Positions 19,029 to 30,314 of a stretch of 64,000 bases of DNA are shown piece after piece. Origin of the DNA: an uncultured Altererythrobacter sp. Its GTDB lineage: Bacteria > Pseudomonadota > Alphaproteobacteria > Sphingomonadales > Sphingomonadaceae. Where the stretch lies: positions 62,001 to 126,000 of the forward strand of contig CAMPIX010000005.1 in NCBI GenBank assembly GCA_946886565.1, written 5' to 3'. Made by a program: the position numbers and the translations under genes. The notes under the pieces are model-generated. The model searched no databases, had not been told where the DNA came from, and worked only from the letters and a program-made list of their open reading frames with translations. How positions within the stretch are numbered: position 1 is the stretch's first letter; each line of letters opens with the position of its first letter.

Positions 19029-19066
19029 TGAAATTTGCTGGGCTTTTCTCAATATCTGACGAAACT

Positions 19067-19669
19067 CTATCGATCCTGAAATCGCCCAATCGCGAAGTGT
19101 GTTTTTCCAACGAAGGCGACGACAGTGGAGATCGCAAAACGAGCATCGTCATACATTATTTGTTCGTGCGGTACCCCTTCCATCATAGCCCTTCTGGTCA
19201 GGTTTGTCGGATCGTCCACATTGCGAAAATGAACGAGGGGATTCCGCAAATTCATGAGCCTATTAACGTTCTCGATGTCGCGGCTGTCGACAATACCGGC
19301 TTCCAACGCGTGCTCTAGCAACGGCCTTATCTTAGGACGAGAACCAAGGGGTTTTGACTCTCGAGGTGCCAAGTTTCTGACCTCACGACTCACATTATCT
19401 AGACTTAGATGGCCACCTAAGAGGTTCTCAATAAGGCCTTGCGAGAGCAGTATTGTCGCTAGGAAGTTGCCAGCTACGAACGACGATCGAGCTTCGATAT
19501 AAGCTAGATGAGTGGTGGGTCCGCCAGGCAACATAACGCCCGATCCGCCGAAGTCGGCATCCAGAGCCATCAGCATCCTGAATCTATGAGTTCGCTGAGG
19601 TAGTTCGTCCGCCAGCTCGCCAACCAAATATTGGCTAGCTTGCACGTCAGAAGGCAGTTCAGCCGTCAC
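19067..19669 (-). CDS. HEPN-like protein, function unknown
   Basis: 200 residues, mostly helical. The motif LRNPLVH has Arg142-Asn143 and His147, the R-N-x3-H pattern of HEPN domains, many of which are RNases in toxin-antitoxin or defence systems. Earlier helices (ARSSFVAGNFLATILLSQGLIENLL, split at 60-84) fit the HEPN bundle. It begins with GTG one base after the ettA stop codon, so it is probably translated by coupling to ettA. Its codon use is visibly less GC-rich than ettA, which suggests later acquisition. A non-nuclease HEPN/DUF4145-like protein is an alternative. No antitoxin partner is adjacent. Confidence 0.55.
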   Translation of the reverse strand: MTAELPSDVQASQYLVGELADELPQRTHRFRMLMALDADFGGSGVMLPGGPTTHLAYIEARSSFVAGNFLATILLSQGLIENLLGGHLSLDNVSREVRNLAPRESKPLGSRPKIRPLLEHALEAGIVDSRDIENVNRLMNLRNPLVHFRNVDDPTNLTRRAMMEGVPHEQIMYDDARFAISTVVAFVGKTHFAIGRFQDR

Positions 19670-19670
19670 G

Positions 19671-21344
<1,674 letters not shown>

Positions 21345-21454
21345 CAGTCGTCCTTCGGGGTAAACAGGTGTTTCGGAGTTGGCGCGCAGATAGGGGCTGC
21401 GCCGCGCGCGGGCAAGCTGGACTTGGCCAGCCGGGGCCGATAGCAAGCGCCGCC

Positions 21455-22849
21455 ATGAAGAGACTCGCCCTGGCGCTGGCCGCCGCATCGCTCCCGACCC
21501 TCGCCGCCGCGCAGGCCGTCGCCCCCGAAGCTCCCACCAGCGTTGCGGAAAGCGCCGACGCGGCGCTGACCGGCGATACGATCGCGTGGGATTTCGTCGA
21601 GGGCATCACGACCGAGGTCGGGCCGCGGCAGGCCGGCACCGAGGCGGAGAAGCGCGGGCGCGACTGGGCGGTCGAGTGGCTGAACGCCAACGGCTTCGCC
21701 AATGTCGCCGACGAACCGTTCGAGATGGAGACCTGGGTCCGCGGGGTCGAGACTGCCGAGATCGTCAGCCCGTTCCCGCAGCCGTTCCACGTCACCGCGC
21801 TGGGCAACAGCGCCTCGACCGGACCGGAGGGGATCACCGCCGAAGTTGTCGAATTCGAAAGCGTCGCCGCGCTGCAGGCCGCCCCGGCGGGCAGCCTCGA
21901 AGGCAAGATCGCCTACATCAGCAACGACATGACGCGCACGCAGGACGGCTCGCAATACGGCTTTGCCGGTCCCGCGCGCTGGGTCGGGGCGGGGATCGCG
22001 GCGAGCAAGGGCGCGGTCGCGAGCGTGATCAAGTCGGTCGGCACCGATTATCACCGCAACCCGCACGCGGGTGGCACGAGCTTCCCCGAGGGCGTCTCGC
22101 CGATTCCCGCGGGCGCGCTGAGCAATCCCGATGCGGCGAATCTGGAGCGGATGTTCGACCGCGCGGAAGGCCCGATCACGATGAAACTCGTGCTCACGCC
22201 GCGCGATCTCGGGACGACCACCAGCGGCAACGTCGTGGGCGAGATCGTCGGGCGCGATCCCTCGCTGCCGCCGGTACTGGTCGCATGCCATCTCGATAGC
22301 TGGGACTTGGGCACCGGGGCGATCGACGACGGGGCGGGCTGCGGCATCGTGGCGGCAGCCGCCAAGCACGCCGCAGCCGCGGGCCAGCCGCTGCGCACGA
22401 TCCGCGTGCTGATGGCAGGCGCGGAGGAAACCGGGCTGTGGGGCTCCGAAGCCTATTCCGAGGCGCACATCGACGAGCCGATCGCGGTCGGCCTCGAGAG
22501 CGATTTCGGCGCGGACCGGGTGTGGCAGTTCATGAGCAACTTCCGCGAGAGCAATCCCGATCTGCACGCGAAGATCGCCGCCGCGGTCGCGCGCTTCGGC
22601 GTGTCGAACGGCACCGGCGTCGCCACGGGCGGGGCGGACATCAACATCGCGCGCGATCAGGAAACCGCGATCATCGACCTGCAGCAGGACGGGACGCGCT
22701 ATTTCGACCTGCACCACACGCCCGACGACACGCTCGACAAGGTCGACCCGGTGCAGTTGCGCCAGAACGTCGCCGTGTGGACCCAGGTCGTCGGCATCCT
22801 CGCCAACGAACCGGGATCGATCAAGGAGGGACCGAACGAGAGCGAATAG
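21455..22849 (+). CDS. M28 family zinc peptidase (carboxypeptidase Q-like), exported
   Basis: 464 residues with signal peptide (1-20, LPTLAAAQA). The peptidase core carries the co-catalytic zinc ligands: HLD in ACHLDSWDLG, Asp in GAIDDGAG, Glu pair in GAEETGLWGS, Asp in LESDFGAD and His in LHHTPDDT. A PA-like insert precedes it (EGKIAYISND). M28 carboxypeptidase Q-like enzymes hydrolyse dipeptides in the periplasm. It is divergent from ettA. The start is set by the signal peptide; the longer ORF is unsupported. Confidence 0.92.
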   Translation: MKRLALALAAASLPTLAAAQAVAPEAPTSVAESADAALTGDTIAWDFVEGITTEVGPRQAGTEAEKRGRDWAVEWLNANGFANVADEPFEMETWVRGVETAEIVSPFPQPFHVTALGNSASTGPEGITAEVVEFESVAALQAAPAGSLEGKIAYISNDMTRTQDGSQYGFAGPARWVGAGIAASKGAVASVIKSVGTDYHRNPHAGGTSFPEGVSPIPAGALSNPDAANLERMFDRAEGPITMKLVLTPRDLGTTTSGNVVGEIVGRDPSLPPVLVACHLDSWDLGTGAIDDGAGCGIVAAAAKHAAAAGQPLRTIRVLMAGAEETGLWGSEAYSEAHIDEPIAVGLESDFGADRVWQFMSNFRESNPDLHAKIAAAVARFGVSNGTGVATGGADINIARDQETAIIDLQQDGTRYFDLHHTPDDTLDKVDPVQLRQNVAVWTQVVGILANEPGSIKEGPNESE

Positions 22850-22882
22850 CGTTGATCGGGCGGCACAAAGGAGGGCCGACCG

Positions 22883-23407
22883 ATGGTTTTCGCGGACCTG
22901 TGGGTAGATGTCGTCGCCCGTGGGGCGATCCTCGCCGTAGCCGCAATGGCCTGGGTGGCGCTGCTGGTACGGGTGAGCGGGCTGCGCTCCCTGTCGCAGA
23001 TGACGGGGTTCGCGCTGGTGATGACGTTCGCGGTCGGCAGTCTGGTGGCGGGTGCCGCCCAGGCGGATAGCTGGGCTGCTTTCGTTCAACCGCTGGTGGC
23101 GATGGTGGGCCTGTTCGCCGCGCAGTGGATGGTAGCTACCTTGCGCAGAGCGTCGCCATCGTTCCGGCGCGCGATCCAGAACGAACCCACGCTGCTGATG
23201 CGCAACGGGACGATCCTGCAGGGCGCCCTGCGCCGGACGCGCGTCGCGGAAAGCGATTTGCTGACCCAATTGCGCGAAGCCGGGGTCACGGATCTCGATG
23301 AGGTGCAGGCGGTCGTTCTCGAATCGACCGGATCGATTTCCGTGATGAGAGGGGGGAGTTTGGGCGACGAGTTGCTGGATGGAGTGGCCCGCGCACCCAA
23401 TTCCTAG
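22883..23407 (+). CDS. DUF421 (YetF-like) membrane protein
   Basis: 174 residues: two or three N-terminal transmembrane helices (GAILAVAAMAWVALLV; FALVMTFAVGSLVAG; PLVAMVGLFAAQWMV) followed by a soluble DUF421/YetF-type domain with PTLLMRNGTILQGALRRTRVA and DEVQAVVLESTGSISVM. The family is widespread and its role uncertain. A good ribosome site, AAAGGAGGG, precedes the ATG. The gene follows the M28 gene by 33 bp and overlaps the convergent MATE gene by 4 bp. Confidence 0.85.
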   Translation: MVFADLWVDVVARGAILAVAAMAWVALLVRVSGLRSLSQMTGFALVMTFAVGSLVAGAAQADSWAAFVQPLVAMVGLFAAQWMVATLRRASPSFRRAIQNEPTLLMRNGTILQGALRRTRVAESDLLTQLREAGVTDLDEVQAVVLESTGSISVMRGGSLGDELLDGVARAPNS

Positions 23408-24762
23408 CGAAACGGTCCCGCCTTGAACCCGCTCCGTATCAGCCCGGGCAGCATGGCGGCCTGGATGCCTGCGCGCGCGACGAGAAACAGCGTGAAGGCG
23501 AGCCACAGCCCCCAGTTGCCCTGCGGCCAGGCGAACCACAGCGCGGCGGCGTAGATCAGGCTCGCGCCGAGCATCGAGAGCAGCAGCGCGCGGGTCCAGC
23601 TCGCGCCGACGAACACCCCGTCGAACACGAACCCCGCGACCCCGGCGAACGGGATCAGCACCAGCCAGATCGCCTGCGCCTGCGCGGCGCGCGCCACCCC
23701 GTCGGTCGCGGCGAAGCTGGCGAGGATCGGATCGGCGAACAGCGCGAAGCCCGCCGCCACCAGCAAGGCGGCGCCGAACCCGCGCAGCAGGATCGCCTTG
23801 ATGTAGGCGGTAAAGCCCGCGCGGTCGTCGGCCCCGCGGCGCTCGCCGTTGAGCACTTGCGCGGCATTCTCGAACCCGTCGAGCAGCAGCGCGGTGAAGA
23901 CGAACATCTGGTAGAGGATGCCGTTCGCCGCGAGCGTGACCGCGCCGCGCTCGGCGCTGAGCCGGGTCAGCGCGGCGAGCGCGATCATCAGCACCACGGT
24001 GCGCAGGAACAAGTCGCGGTTGAGAGAGAGGAACGGCCTGAGGTTCGCCCAGCGCAGCACCGTGCGTTCGCCTGCGGCCTCGAGCACCAGCCGGCCGTGC
24101 TCGCCGCGCAGCACGAACGCGGCGACCACCGCGAGCTTGGCGTATTCGGCGGCGAAGCTCGACCAGCCCACGCCCGCAATGCCCATCTCGAGCCCGAGCA
24201 CGAACCACAGCCCGAGCGCGATATTGAGCAGGTTGTAGCCGACCTCGAACAGCAACACCGCGCCCATCCGCCGTCGCCCGACCAGATAGCCCACCAGCGC
24301 GAGGTTCAGCATCACCCCCGGCGCGGTCCAGTAGCGGATCTCGGCATAGGTCCGCGCCGCCGCGAGCACCTCGCCGCGCGCGCCGAGCACATCGAGCAGC
24401 GCGGGCATCAGCACCGGCTTGGCGAGCAGCAACAGCGCCGCGATCGTCAGCCCGATCGCCGCGCCGCGCAGCAGAATCGCCGCCTGTTCCTGTACCCCGC
24501 TGCGCGTTCCCGCCTGCGCCACCAGGCCGGTGGTTCCGGTCTTGAGGAAGTTCATCACCGTGAACAGCATCGCGAACAGCCGCGCGCCGACATCGACCGC
24601 GCCCTGCGCCGAGGCGTCGCCCAGCCGCCCGACAATCCACATGTCGCCCACGCCGATCAGCGCCGTGGCGACATTGGTCACCATCGCGGGCAGGGCGATC
24701 GCCCAGATCGCGCGGGTATCGAGCGCGGGCCTGGGGGAGGGCGGGTTCGTCTTCGCGGGAAT
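23404..24762 (-). CDS. MATE family efflux transporter (DinF-like)
   Basis: Twelve-helix multidrug/oligosaccharidyl-lipid/polysaccharide flippase-type transporter. LDTRAIWAIALPAMVTNVATALIG is split across helix 1; GDMWIVGRLGDASAQGAV and GFENAAQVLNGE are DinF-like. The true start is uncertain. The only upstream ATG (24912) would overlap the S9 peptidase gene by 128 bp, and the next ATG inside (MVTNVA) would cut helix 1. An ATT codon at 24760-24762, seven bases after AGGAAGG, gives a 452-residue protein of normal length and is used here. It follows the S9 gene closely on the same strand. Confidence 0.85.
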   Translation of the reverse strand: MPAKTNPPSPRPALDTRAIWAIALPAMVTNVATALIGVGDMWIVGRLGDASAQGAVDVGARLFAMLFTVMNFLKTGTTGLVAQAGTRSGVQEQAAILLRGAAIGLTIAALLLLAKPVLMPALLDVLGARGEVLAAARTYAEIRYWTAPGVMLNLALVGYLVGRRRMGAVLLFEVGYNLLNIALGLWFVLGLEMGIAGVGWSSFAAEYAKLAVVAAFVLRGEHGRLVLEAAGERTVLRWANLRPFLSLNRDLFLRTVVLMIALAALTRLSAERGAVTLAANGILYQMFVFTALLLDGFENAAQVLNGERRGADDRAGFTAYIKAILLRGFGAALLVAAGFALFADPILASFAATDGVARAAQAQAIWLVLIPFAGVAGFVFDGVFVGASWTRALLLSMLGASLIYAAALWFAWPQGNWGLWLAFTLFLVARAGIQAAMLPGLIRSGFKAGPFR

Positions 24763-24784
24763 GGCCGTCCCTTCCTGCCGCGTG

Positions 24785-26962
24785 TCAGTCGGCGGTCGCG
24801 GTCTCGTCTGGCCTCGTCCAGCCGGTCCGGTAGCGGTCGAACCACGCGAGTATCGCCGAGGCCTTGGCCGCGGATTGCGAGGGGCGCGCGGCGATGCTGC
24901 CGTGGCTGGCACCGGGAACCTTGACCAGCGCGGTCGGCACCCCGCGCAGGCGCAGCGCGGTGTAGTACTGCTCGGATTCGCTCACTGGGGTGCGATAGTC
25001 CTCGCTGCCGACCACGACCAGCGTCGGCGTCTCGACGTTGCCGACCAGCGACAGCGGCGAGAGCCGCCAGTAGGTCTCGTGATCCTCCCATGGCTGCGCG
25101 CCGATCCAGTAGCGGCCGAAGAACGCGGGATTGTCGGCGGTGAGCGCCTGGGTCGTCCAGTTGATCACCGGCTTCTGGGTCGCCGCGGCCTTGAACCGAT
25201 CGGTCTTGCCCACGATCCAGCTCGTCAGCACGCCGCCGCCCGATCCGCCAGTGACGAACAACTGGTCGGGATCGGCGATCCCGAGCGCGATCGCGCGGTC
25301 GACGATCGACATGAGGTCGAAATAGTCGTTGCCCGGATAGGCCTTGTCGATCTGGTTGGCGAAGTCCTCGCCATAGCTGGTCGAGCCGCGCGGATTGGCC
25401 GAGAGCACCGCGTAGCCGGCGGCTGCGTAGAGTTGGTTGTCGGTCGAGAAATGCGGGCCGTAGGCGGCGAACGGGCCGCCGTGGATCTCGAGGATCAGCG
25501 GCACGCGCCGTCCTTCGGTGTAGCCCGGCGGCAGGGTCAGCCAGCCTTCGATCTCGAGCCCGTCGTGGCTCGACGGGGTGGATATGCGACGCACTTCGCC
25601 GAGCGTCTTGACCGCCAGCAGCGAGCGGTTGAGGTCGGTCAGCATGCGCGCCTCGTCGCCGCGGTCGATCTGCACCTCGGCGGGGCGGGTGGCGGTGCCG
25701 CCGGTGAAGGCGATCGCATCGTCCTCCGACACCGAGAAGCTGCCGCCGGTGTAGGGGCGGTCGAGACTGCCGCCGGAAAGCCCTTCGGCGACGTCGCGCA
25801 CCGAGCCGTCGAGCGCAATGCGCGCGACTCTCGTCTCGCCGCTAATGTCGTATTGCGCGTAGATTCCTCGCCCGTCGGCGTCCCACGCGATCGCGCCGGG
25901 GCTGTAGCCCCACTCGGCGGTCAGGTTGCGGATGTCCGATCCGTCGCGGTTCATGACATAGAGGTCGTTGTCCTCGTAGGCGCGCAGCGCGTCGTCGAAG
26001 CCGAGATAGGCGATCTGCCGACCGTCGGGCGATACCACCGGGTTGCCGTCGGGCCCGTTGCGGTCGGTCAACTGGGTGATCCCGCCGCTGGCCACGTCGA
26101 GCGCGTAGACCTCGCCTTCGAGCGGGTCGTTTTCCCAGTCGGGGCGGCGGTTGGCGCCGAAGTAGATCGTGCTGCCGTCGGGCGACCAGCTGAGCGGGCC
26201 GCCGTCGTGATAGCGGCCGAAGGTCAGCTGGCGGGGCGCGCCGCCGGTGGCGGGCACGACGAAGATCTTCTCGAACCCGGGCTCGATATAGCCCTGACCG
26301 TCGGCGCGGTAGGTGAGGAGGTCGCGTATCACCAGCGGCTCCGCCCATTCGGCGCCTTCGGGCTTGTTCGCGGGCGCCGAGCCGAGCTTCGGCCCCTCGT
26401 CCTTGACCAGCATCGTGTAGGCGATCGAGCGCCCGTCGGGCGACCAGGCGATGCTCGAGGGGCTGGTGGGCAGGCCGGTGAGCCGCACCGCCTCGCCGCC
26501 GTCCATCCAGCGCACCCAGAGCTGCGGACTGCCGTTCTCGGTCGAGGCGTAGGCGAGCCGGTCGCCGCTCGGCGACCAGCGGGGATTGAAGGCGTCGCCG
26601 TTGCGGCCCGCGATCGGGGTTTCTTCGCCGGTGCGGGTGTCGATCAGCCAGATCGAGCTCACCGCGCGATCAGACATGATGTCGTTCGCGCGGCGAACGT
26701 AGGCGATGGTGCGGCCGTCAGGGCTGATCTGTGGATCGGCCGCGATCGCGAGATCGAACAGATCGGCTCCGGTAAAGCGCCGCTCCGGCCCGCTGCGGGC
26801 ACTGCCGACGGCGGAGCCGGACATGGGCGCGGCGGTGGGCTGGCCTTGCTCCTCGCGCGAGGGGTTCTCTTCCGGCTGCGGCGGCGCTTCCTGCGCTGCG
26901 GCCATTGGAACCTGAAACACCAGGAGGCTTGCACTGAGGACGGCCAGCTTGCGGATTGTCAT
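24785..26962 (-). CDS. S9 family prolyl oligopeptidase-type peptidase, exported
   Basis: 725 residues with signal peptide (1-23). Residues 60-440 form a beta-propeller with TolB/WD-like repeats (SPDGR, SPSGD, SPDGS). The C-terminal alpha/beta hydrolase has the catalytic triad Ser574 (TGGSGGG), Asp655 (GSEDYRTP) and His687 (GASHGS), plus the family segment HGGPFAAYG and NPRGSTSYG. Such dipeptidyl/acyl-aminoacyl peptidases trim peptides in the periplasm. It is followed 22 bp later by the MATE gene. Confidence 0.94.
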   Translation of the reverse strand: MTIRKLAVLSASLLVFQVPMAAAQEAPPQPEENPSREEQGQPTAAPMSGSAVGSARSGPERRFTGADLFDLAIAADPQISPDGRTIAYVRRANDIMSDRAVSSIWLIDTRTGEETPIAGRNGDAFNPRWSPSGDRLAYASTENGSPQLWVRWMDGGEAVRLTGLPTSPSSIAWSPDGRSIAYTMLVKDEGPKLGSAPANKPEGAEWAEPLVIRDLLTYRADGQGYIEPGFEKIFVVPATGGAPRQLTFGRYHDGGPLSWSPDGSTIYFGANRRPDWENDPLEGEVYALDVASGGITQLTDRNGPDGNPVVSPDGRQIAYLGFDDALRAYEDNDLYVMNRDGSDIRNLTAEWGYSPGAIAWDADGRGIYAQYDISGETRVARIALDGSVRDVAEGLSGGSLDRPYTGGSFSVSEDDAIAFTGGTATRPAEVQIDRGDEARMLTDLNRSLLAVKTLGEVRRISTPSSHDGLEIEGWLTLPPGYTEGRRVPLILEIHGGPFAAYGPHFSTDNQLYAAAGYAVLSANPRGSTSYGEDFANQIDKAYPGNDYFDLMSIVDRAIALGIADPDQLFVTGGSGGGVLTSWIVGKTDRFKAAATQKPVINWTTQALTADNPAFFGRYWIGAQPWEDHETYWRLSPLSLVGNVETPTLVVVGSEDYRTPVSESEQYYTALRLRGVPTALVKVPGASHGSIAARPSQSAAKASAILAWFDRYRTGWTRPDETATAD

Positions 26963-27101
26963 TCGTATCCCCCGTTTGCGATCGTTGCCGACAGGCTGCC
27001 GCCGGGTGGCGTTGCGTATCGGCGCAGGATTTCGCTACAATCCACGACCCGCCATCGGCTGGCAAGATCATCCGCGCCGCGGAATGTGCGTTTGTGGGGA
27101 T

Positions 27102-27178
<77 letters not shown>

Positions 27179-27204
27179 ACCCATGCTTCGCCTGCGGTAT
27201 CCGG

Positions 27205-27278
27205 TGGGCCCGGCAGGACTCGAACCCGCGACCTAGCCGTTATGAGCGGCCAGCTCTAACCAACTGAGCTACAGGCCC
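27205..27278 (-). tRNA. tRNA with CAT anticodon, most likely tRNA-Ile2
   Basis: 74 nt without CCA; the genome reads CCG after the discriminator base. Acceptor GGGCCTG/CGGGCCC, D arm TAGCTCAGTTGGTTAGAGC, anticodon loop CTCATAA, T arm GCGGGTTCGAGTCCTGC. The body is nearly that of bacterial tRNA-Ile(GAT), so a lysidine-modified Ile2 is more likely than elongator Met. The identity depends on TilS modification and is inferred. Confidence 0.85.
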
Positions 27279-27341
27279 CTTGGGATACCGATCGGCGCGC
27301 GCGGACTAGCTTGCGCCGCGGGCGCGCGCAAGCGGCTGCGG

Positions 27342-28361
27342 TCAGCCGATCACCGATCGCATGATTTCGGCCACCGTCGTCGGCCGCACGCCGTGCTGGC
27401 CGAGATAGGCGAACACCGCGCGAAACCAGTCGTAGAGCGCGTCGAGATCGGCGTCGGTCTCGACATAGGGCGTGTGGCCGAGCGCGAGCGAGGGGCTGTG
27501 GAACGAGAGCACGATCAGCGGCAGCCGATCGTCGAGCGCCATGTCGAGCCCGCGGATCGCCTCGTCGATCGTGGTGCCCTCGGGCGTCATCGGAATACGC
27601 TCGAGCAGGCCGAGGCGCGAGAACACCCCGCGCGTCCGCGGCATGCGCTTGAGCATCGGGTAGAGCGCGCGGCCCTGCCGCCGAAGCATCCCCCAATAGA
27701 CCGTCGTCAATGGCAGCTCGAGGACCGACATGTCGCCGTCGAGCCAGAACGGTTCGAGCGGATAACCGCTGTAATCGGGCCCGTGTCCGCCGCGATAATC
27801 GAACAGCGAGCGGAACGAGCTGTCGATCCCGACGCCCGCATCGCGCAGCAGCTCGGCGGTGGCCGGACCGAAGCCGTAGCGTCCGGCGCGGTAGAGCTGC
27901 GGATTGGCGCCGAAGTTCTCCGCGATCGCATCGCGCAGGCGCAGGAACTTGGCGCGCTCGAGATCGGGGGGCAGGTTGCCGGCGTAGGAGTTGCGCGCGT
28001 TGACCTCCTCCTCGAATGGCGGGTTGACCCACGGGTGGAGCTGGATGCCGACTTCGGCCCTGCCCCGCGCGACGGCATCGGAGAGGATGTCCCTCGCCAA
28101 AGCCGATGTCGCGACCGGCCAGTCGAGCAGATAGCTCGGCACCACGCCGTGCGATTCGCAGAACTCCTGAAAATTGCGCAGCCGCGGAAGATGGTCGAGC
28201 CCGTGACGGTCGCGGGTAAAGGGGCCGCTCCAGTCGAACTCTTCCTCGGTGTCGACCGTCAGCAGCACGCGCTGGCCGAATTCGGGCGCGAAGCGGGCCT
28301 TCGGACCTGCGGTAGGGGGGGGAGGCGAGGGCAGGCGGTCGGGTGTTCGGCTCAAGCGCAA
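27342..28361 (-). CDS. WalW-like polysaccharide deacetylase
   Basis: 339 residues. Carbohydrate esterase 4 / NodB-like fold: catalytic LLTVDTEEEFDW, metal-site region GIQLHPWVNPPF, RAGRYGFGPAT and LSFHSPSL near the end. The WalW subfamily is found in exopolysaccharide loci and removes acetyl groups from glycans. No signal peptide is visible. The start lies 26 bp after the stop of the histidine kinase gene on the same strand, so they may form an operon. Confidence 0.85.
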   Translation of the reverse strand: MRLSRTPDRLPSPPPPTAGPKARFAPEFGQRVLLTVDTEEEFDWSGPFTRDRHGLDHLPRLRNFQEFCESHGVVPSYLLDWPVATSALARDILSDAVARGRAEVGIQLHPWVNPPFEEEVNARNSYAGNLPPDLERAKFLRLRDAIAENFGANPQLYRAGRYGFGPATAELLRDAGVGIDSSFRSLFDYRGGHGPDYSGYPLEPFWLDGDMSVLELPLTTVYWGMLRRQGRALYPMLKRMPRTRGVFSRLGLLERIPMTPEGTTIDEAIRGLDMALDDRLPLIVLSFHSPSLALGHTPYVETDADLDALYDWFRAVFAYLGQHGVRPTTVAEIMRSVIG

Positions 28362-28386
28362 CGCTCCTTGCGGACGGGCCGATCGG

Positions 28387-30108
28387 TCAGCGCGCTTGCG
28401 GTTGCCGCCTCTCCTCGCGCCGTTCGCCGGGGCTAGTATCGCGCCCGGCGGCGGTCAAGAGCGGCAGCGTGAGCCGCAGTGCGTCGCCCGTGTGTTCGAG
28501 ATCGCCCCCGGCCGCGCGCGCCTCGGCGCGTGCCAGCCGCAGCGCGAACCCGGCGCCGAACATGCCTGCGCTGAGCGCGCCTGTAGACGGGCGCGGCGCG
28601 GCAGCGAACAGGTCCTCCTCGTCGGCGAGCGCGGCGGGGACGCTTGCGGTCAGTGCCAGGTGCCCGTGCTCGCAACGCAAGGTGAGCTGGAGTGTCTCGC
28701 CCGTGCCGGTCACGGTCGCCAGCGTCGCGAGCAGCCGCCACGCGAGCGCCTCGCCCTCGCGCAAGGCGAGCGGCACCATCACCGGTTCCGTCGGAATGTC
28801 GATCTCGAACCCCGACATCCGCGGCGCGAGAACCGGCTCGAGCTGCTTCGCCAGCGCGCGGCACAGCAGCGCAAAGTCGCAATCGCCCTCGAGCGGTTCG
28901 AGCGCGCCGGTCTCGAGCCGGGCGAGCCGGTCGAGCTCGTCGAACCCGGCGAGCATGCGCGCCGCGTCGCCCGCGATGTTGGCCGCGAGCGCGCGGTATT
29001 CGTGCGGAACCGCGCCGAAGATCTGCTGCTGGATCACCTCGGCGAAGCCCTGGATCGCGTTCACCGGGGTGCGCAGTTCGTGGAGGAGCTGGCGGATGCG
29101 GTCGGCCTCGGCCTCGTCGGCATCCGCAGCGGCGGCCGCAGCGCGGACCGGCGGGCGGCGGAACTTGCCCGCCATGCCGTAGAAACGCCCGCCCGGCGTG
29201 GTGAAGCGCGGTGCGGCGTCGACCACCCATTCGCCCGCCACCGCCGGCGCACCATGCAGCTCGATCGGGGTGCGCTGGACGCGCTGCCAGTCGCGGATCG
29301 ACCTGCGGAATGCCGCATCGGCGAGTACGGTACCGACGACCATCGGCGCGACTTGCGGCTCGGCCCAGTCGATCCGGCCCTCGCTGTCGGTGGTGAACGC
29401 GAACCCCGCGAGGGGCGGATGGGCCGGCTCGTCGTGCTCGCCGAGCGGAAGGCGCGGCGAAGTATCACTGGGCGCCCCTTCGGCGCGTGCGCGCTGAAAC
29501 GCCTCGATCCGCTTGACCAGCGCGCCGATCGCGCTTTCTTCCTCGATCGGTTCCCCGTCGTCGAAATCGTTTGCGGGCATGGAGAGTTCGAGCGGCTCGC
29601 GCTCGCGTGCTGCCTCGCGTGCTGCACGGGGCGGCTCGACGGCCATGGCGGTGGCGATCGCCGGCCCCGGATCGGGCAGGCCGCGATCGTGGATACCGAG
29701 CCGTTCGAGCAGCTCGTTCGCGCGCGGCGGCAAGCCCTTGCGGAGCCGCAGGAAACCCCGCGCACGAATCGGCAGGCGCGGGATCAGCGCCTCCCAGTCC
29801 TCCTCCGCCAGATCGGCGCGCGCGAGCGCCGCGGCGGCAACCTCGGGTTCGTCTTCGGCAAGATGCGCGGCGAGCTCGGGATTGCGAAAGCGCCAGCCGC
29901 CATCTCGGATCATCGCCGCGCGGTCGCGCGGCGGAATCGCTTCCCCGAGCGCGCCGAGCCGCAGCCAGGCGGAAGACAGCAACTTGCCGTCGTAGCCGCC
30001 GCGCCGCGCACCGAGCAGGTCGAGCAACTGCCTGAACTGCGTGCGCGTAGCGCGCCCGCCGCTCGCGCGGTGGCGCAGCACAGTGGCAAGGCGGTCGTCG
30101 AACTGCAT
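28387..30108 (-). CDS. sensor histidine kinase, soluble
   Basis: 573 residues with no membrane segment. The N-terminal region (1-230) is unassigned, a PAS-like segment follows (FAFTTDSEGRIDWAEPQVAP, 236-255), and the HisKA phospho-acceptor His343 lies in LLHELRTPVN. The ATPase part is degenerate: a G2-like GMFGAGFALRLARAEARAAGG is present, but no clear N or G1 box is seen, so catalysis is doubtful and the protein may act as a phosphotransfer or dimerising partner. It is probably co-transcribed with the deacetylase gene. No response regulator is adjacent. Confidence 0.78.
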   Translation of the reverse strand: MQFDDRLATVLRHRASGGRATRTQFRQLLDLLGARRGGYDGKLLSSAWLRLGALGEAIPPRDRAAMIRDGGWRFRNPELAAHLAEDEPEVAAAALARADLAEEDWEALIPRLPIRARGFLRLRKGLPPRANELLERLGIHDRGLPDPGPAIATAMAVEPPRAAREAAREREPLELSMPANDFDDGEPIEEESAIGALVKRIEAFQRARAEGAPSDTSPRLPLGEHDEPAHPPLAGFAFTTDSEGRIDWAEPQVAPMVVGTVLADAAFRRSIRDWQRVQRTPIELHGAPAVAGEWVVDAAPRFTTPGGRFYGMAGKFRRPPVRAAAAAADADEAEADRIRQLLHELRTPVNAIQGFAEVIQQQIFGAVPHEYRALAANIAGDAARMLAGFDELDRLARLETGALEPLEGDCDFALLCRALAKQLEPVLAPRMSGFEIDIPTEPVMVPLALREGEALAWRLLATLATVTGTGETLQLTLRCEHGHLALTASVPAALADEEDLFAAAPRPSTGALSAGMFGAGFALRLARAEARAAGGDLEHTGDALRLTLPLLTAAGRDTSPGERREERRQPQAR

Positions 30109-30314
30109 GGATCTCCCAGCGGCATAGGGGGCCCCGCGCGCGGCGGGAATGCGCTATTCTACCAGTATCCCCGGGCCTGCGGCAGATCGCCGAACACTGC
30201 GTTGCAAAGCGGGACAATTGCTGGCAGAGATAATAAAATTAGCGAACTGGCAGTGGTGGGACCAGTTTAGTTTCAGTATGCCGCGCGACGCGTGGCGGTC
30301 GTAGGGGCACCCAC

